Assembly: GCA_002070095.1 (NCBI GenBank)
Contig: MWCR01000014.1
Span: forward strand, 1-36,582
DNA length: 36,582 nt
Direction of reading: 5' to 3'
Source of the DNA: Parcubacteria group bacterium ADurb.Bin192
GTDB taxonomy: Bacteria; Patescibacteriota; Patescibacteriia; 2-12-FULL-60-25
The notes under the pieces are model-generated. The model made no database searches. It had not been told where the DNA came from and was given only the letters and a program-made list of their open reading frames with translations. This document shows, piece by piece, positions 34,287 to 36,582 of the stretch. Position numbers and translations under genes: made by a program. Position 1 is the stretch's first letter, and the number at the start of each line of letters is the position of its first letter.

Positions 34287-34693
34287 CGTCCATCGCCTCC
34301 TTAACGTCCTCTCACGTACATCACGTACATAACGTCTGCATTCACAAAACATTTAACACGTAACATCGTCCCATGGGATGCTGTTCGCGAACGATCACCC
34401 AAGTCAAAACCAATACTGTCATTGCGAGCGAAGCGTGGCAATCTATTAATAACCCCTCCATCATCCTGTATTACTACCCTTGTCATCCTGAATTTACGTG
34501 CCCCTCGAAGTCGTAAGACATGGTGGGGGTTCAGGATCTCATCACTAAATAATTAAAACCACAACTATGTCATTGCGAGCGAGTCTGACGAGCGTGGTAT
34601 GGCGTTCGCGAACTCCGTACCGTGGCAATCTATAAATAACCAATCATCAAATCGGCAATCTAACTCAAATAACGAACAATTTATTCTGAAGGT
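34287..34693. repeat. Nested repeat region between the TrmH/SpoU and DHH genes
   Basis: These 407 bp contain no gene. In order: CACGTACATAACG/TAACACGTAAC simple repeats (34310-34366); a 26-bp near-palindrome centred on TCGCGA (34375-34400); GTCATTGCGAGCGAAGCGTG ending GCAATCT (34418-34444); a GTCATCCTGAA...TTCAGGATCT element (34482-34539); and a longer GTCATTGCGAGCGA...GTGGCAATCT element (34569-34631) with another 26-bp palindrome inside it. Confidence 0.8.
34596..34621. repeat. 26-bp near-palindrome with central TCGCGA, copy 3
   Basis: Arms GGTATGGCGT and ACTCCGTACC flank TCGCGA. The unit lies inside a GTCATTGCGAG...GCAATCT repeat, as if inserted there. Confidence 0.75.
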
Positions 34694-35821
34694 TTATAAA
34701 ATTTTTTTAATTTGCTCAATCGCAAAATCTTTGGCTTCGAGTAATGGCTTAGAAATAGCTCCGCTTGCTTTTTTGGCTGTGCCATCCAGGCCCAGCGAGC
34801 GGCCGATGACATTGGCTGCGTAAGGCGGTTGAGCGAAGAGAGCCATGCGTGTGGTGTAAGCGTCATGCTCAACAAAGACGGCGGTCAGTTTTGAATCCGG
34901 GGCAAAAGCGATCAATTCGTTGACCAGTTCATCCAAACGGGCTTCCGTGGTTCCGCTGTCCAAAATATCTTGTCTGGACAAAGTGGTCCAAATTAAACCC
35001 AGGTTTTTATCTTGTTCGATTCTGGATAAGGCGCGCCCCCACAACTTAAGAGTGTTGACCTGTCTTGATCTCCACAAGCCGTGGACAATGCTTTCTCTAT
35101 CAGCTCCCATGGCTATTAACTTGGAAGCTTTGTCTAAAGTTTTTGGAGAGACGTTGGCCGACCTGAAAGATTGGGTATTGGCAATCATGCCGGCTAAAAT
35201 GGCGGTCGCGATGGGTGCGTTGATTTTGGTCTCATCCCAATGTTCGAACCAGCTGAAGGCTGTTTCACTGATGGCTGTGGCCGTCAGGTCCACTAAATTG
35301 ATGGCTCCCCAGTGTTCGTTTTTAGGGTCATGGTCCAGGTTGATAATGGGCGCGTGATGGATCATGTCCATGGGCTGGCGAAAAGTGTTGTGCAATGATT
35401 GTCTGTCAGGAAAACCAATGGCCACGATTAAATCGTAACGATCGTCTCCATGAAGCAGGGACACGTCTTGAGTCTTCCATTCGCCGGCCTTGGGGCTAAG
35501 CACGATTTCCAACTTTCCGTCTTTGACATCATAGGCTAGTTCCTTGATAGGCACTTGGTTGACGTCCAGTTGAATTTTCAGATCGCGCAGAGAATTGATT
35601 TGAGGTTGGATTTTTTCGGTTGAGGTCAGATACAAAGGGAGTTTTTCAAGTTTAAGGTTGGGAATATGGCCATCAGCCGGAATATTATGAGCTTGTAAAT
35701 ACGCCAAAACAGCCGAAGTACTGGCCAAAGCATCATGGGTGGGATTTTCGGGCGCCAAAACCAGCGCGCGTTTAGCTCGCTTTAAAGCCTCAGTGGCTTG
35801 CTTTTGGGTTTCCCAGGCCAT
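34694..35821 (-). CDS. DHH-family phosphoesterase-like protein with altered catalytic motifs
   Basis: DHH proteins such as NrnA hydrolyse small oligonucleotides or phosphoadenosine phosphate using two metals bound by conserved Asp and His. This 375-residue protein has the family layout: ENPTHDALASTSAVLAYLQ (motif I), LIVAIGFPDRQSLHNTF (II), IINLDHDPKNEHWGAINLVD (III) and ILAGMIANTQSFRSANVSP (IV), then a C-terminal DHHA1-like region. Compared with the family, the usual H..PD.D in motif I is reduced to one Asp, the DHH is DHD, and the Asp expected in motif IV is Asn. It may be inactive or bind a different ligand. ATG 35821 is preferred to an in-frame TTG at 35836. It has only a weak SD-like AGGG. 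Confidence 0.82.
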   Translation of the reverse strand: MAWETQKQATEALKRAKRALVLAPENPTHDALASTSAVLAYLQAHNIPADGHIPNLKLEKLPLYLTSTEKIQPQINSLRDLKIQLDVNQVPIKELAYDVKDGKLEIVLSPKAGEWKTQDVSLLHGDDRYDLIVAIGFPDRQSLHNTFRQPMDMIHHAPIINLDHDPKNEHWGAINLVDLTATAISETAFSWFEHWDETKINAPIATAILAGMIANTQSFRSANVSPKTLDKASKLIAMGADRESIVHGLWRSRQVNTLKLWGRALSRIEQDKNLGLIWTTLSRQDILDSGTTEARLDELVNELIAFAPDSKLTAVFVEHDAYTTRMALFAQPPYAANVIGRSLGLDGTAKKASGAISKPLLEAKDFAIEQIKKIL

Positions 35822-36159
35822 ATATCTATCCCTCAATTTAGATTGAAAATCGTAAAAGCGGAATTGGATAACTTACGTGATTTTATTAAAATTGTCAATG
35901 TATTGACATGTTTATAAGTATATATTTTAGGTTAGCCAAGATTCAGTGTTATGTTCGTCTGACAAAAAAATGCGATTGGTTTTAGGCGATTGACAAAACC
36001 GCATTTTTATGCTATATTAGGCTGTTCTTTAAAGTGCCCAAACCGTACCCGGTATGCTGAATTCAATTGGGTGTTTCAGGCTTTGAGCTTGTAATTCCTG
36101 GTCGAATTCAGCATGCCAAGGTGGTGTGCTGTTATCCGCCTAAGGCGGAGGAGGTAGTC
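35822..36159. promoter_or_regulatory. Divergent control region and structured leader of the 36160 gene
   Basis: No protein gene is seen in these 338 bp. TTGACA (35990-35995), 17 bp, TATATT (36013-36018) is a near-consensus promoter. The predicted leader of about 135 nt contains a 14-bp inverted repeat (36051-36064 with 36104-36117; core ATGCTGAATTC/GAATTCAGCAT) and a TCCGCC-TAA-GGCGGA hairpin (36135-36149) whose 3' arm overlaps the SD GGAGGAGGT (36147-36155). The SD could thus be masked or exposed by folding. The left part (35822-35989) is AT-rich and shows no further clear signal. Confidence 0.65.
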
Positions 36160-36471
36160 ATGAAGTGCAAGACAAAACGACAGTACGCGCGGGCCGAAGC
36201 CCGCAAAGCGGCCAAGGCGCAAGCCGAAGCCGCGGCCAAACTCGTGGCTGGTGTGAAGGTTGAGCTCGCGGTCGAAGACCGTGACTCGATCGTCGCTGCG
36301 GTCAAGCAGCCGAGCGCAGCCAAGCTCCGCAAGGCTACTCGCCGTCAGCACGAAAACTCGTGCTCGCGCGGGCGCCAGGGCGCTCCGCGCGGCCCGCGTC
36401 GCAACGCGGCCACCGGCGAGCTCGATCCCCTCGACTGCAACGAGGCGCTGCTCCAGCGTGTCGCGGCCTAG
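36160..36471 (+). CDS. Small basic Ala/Arg/Lys-rich protein, unknown
   Basis: The 103-residue protein is not recognised. It is strongly basic and alanine-rich at the start (MKCKTKRQYARAEARKAAKA followed by more Ala/Lys), has a short central segment (VKVELAVEDRDSIVAAVKQP) and a second arginine-rich part (KLRKATRRQHENSCSRGRQG). There is no signal peptide or membrane segment; nucleic-acid binding is plausible from charge alone. Its DNA is far richer in G and C than most neighbours. ATG 36160 is chosen because of the strong SD GGAGGAGGT, 5 nt before it; an upstream in-frame start (36067) would lie in the structured leader. It is driven by a near-consensus promoter. Recent acquisition or a lineage-specific, highly expressed protein are both possible. 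Confidence 0.68.
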   Translation: MKCKTKRQYARAEARKAAKAQAEAAAKLVAGVKVELAVEDRDSIVAAVKQPSAAKLRKATRRQHENSCSRGRQGAPRGPRRNAATGELDPLDCNEALLQRVAA

Positions 36472-36500
36472 GGGGCATATGAACAACATTTCTTTTTTCA

Positions 36501-36540
36501 CTGCGTTGAACTACTATTACTTAACTCATGTTCAACGCAG
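36501..36540. repeat. 11-bp perfect inverted repeat after the 36160 gene
   Basis: CTGCGTTGAAC (36501-36511) and GTTCAACGCAG (36530-36540) enclose an 18-nt loop. A 27-codon frame from ATG 36479 (after AGGGGG) to 36562 overlaps it, but nothing supports it as a gene. Confidence 0.8.
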
Positions 36541-36582
36541 CCCGCCTCGGTTGTCGATCTAACCATCGAATCCCGAGGCGGG
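36541..36582. terminator. Inverted repeat at the window edge, possible terminator
   Basis: CCCGCCTCGG (36541-36550) and CCGAGGCGGG (36573-36582) are perfect arms with an inner TCGAT/ATCGA pair. It directly follows the preceding inverted repeat. The window ends here, so a T tract cannot be checked. Confidence 0.55.

Noticed and set aside
36076-36501. Antisense frame opposite the small basic protein gene
   Set aside because: The plus strand has a promoter, structured leader and SD; the antisense frame arises from GC-rich codon bias.
36479-36562. 27-codon frame after an AGGGGG sequence
   Set aside because: It overlaps inverted repeats, has poor spacing to the putative SD (3 nt) and no recognisable features.

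Overview
The window looks like a chromosomal segment of a Candidate Phyla Radiation (Patescibacteria) bacterium, probably on the Parcubacteria side. The 16S rRNA gene has altered universal positions (several with compensating changes), genes are compact and mostly lack Shine-Dalgarno (SD) sequences, giant cysteine-rich surface proteins are present, and many genes have no recognisable family. The class or family cannot be fixed without a tree.

Layout: positions 1-12563 hold the 3' part of a giant cysteine-rich extracellular protein (more than 3,670 residues in the window) followed by a smaller secreted cysteine-rich protein. Positions 12583-16257 carry nusA, yidC, a PRC-barrel protein and a nucleotidyltransferase-like protein. 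Positions 16258-17130 form a repeat cluster built around a small GIY-YIG nuclease gene. An O-antigen-ligase-type membrane protein follows, then groES-groEL behind a CIRCE-like operator, a DUF4870 membrane protein, prfB, tsaC, a DUF559 nuclease framed by inverted repeats, and rsmA.

Positions 24764-29864 form an unusual island. It has a divergently transcribed small protein, a solitary 16S rRNA gene with its own promoter, processing stem and terminator and no 23S or 5S behind it, a large cysteine-repeat/RCC1 secreted protein, tRNA-Pro and a zinc-ribbon protein. Malic enzyme, an HU-type DNA-binding protein, a possible kinase-fold protein, tRNA-Val, a single-pass membrane protein, a TrmH/SpoU methyltransferase, a degenerate DHH-family protein and a basic alanine/arginine-rich small protein complete the window.

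Two themes stand out. First, expression signals fall into two classes. Housekeeping genes have no SD, and several have a TATAAT-like box only 7-14 nt before the ATG, suggesting leaderless or near-leaderless mRNAs. Four proteins outside the housekeeping set (24764-25084, 27285-29189, 29520-29864, 36160-36471) instead have a strong AAGGAGG-type SD 4-5 nt before ATG and TTGACA-type promoters. Second, intergenic DNA is crowded with palindromic repeats. Two unrelated small nuclease genes (GIY-YIG and DUF559) are each bounded by their own repeat class, which suggests nuclease-associated repeat elements.
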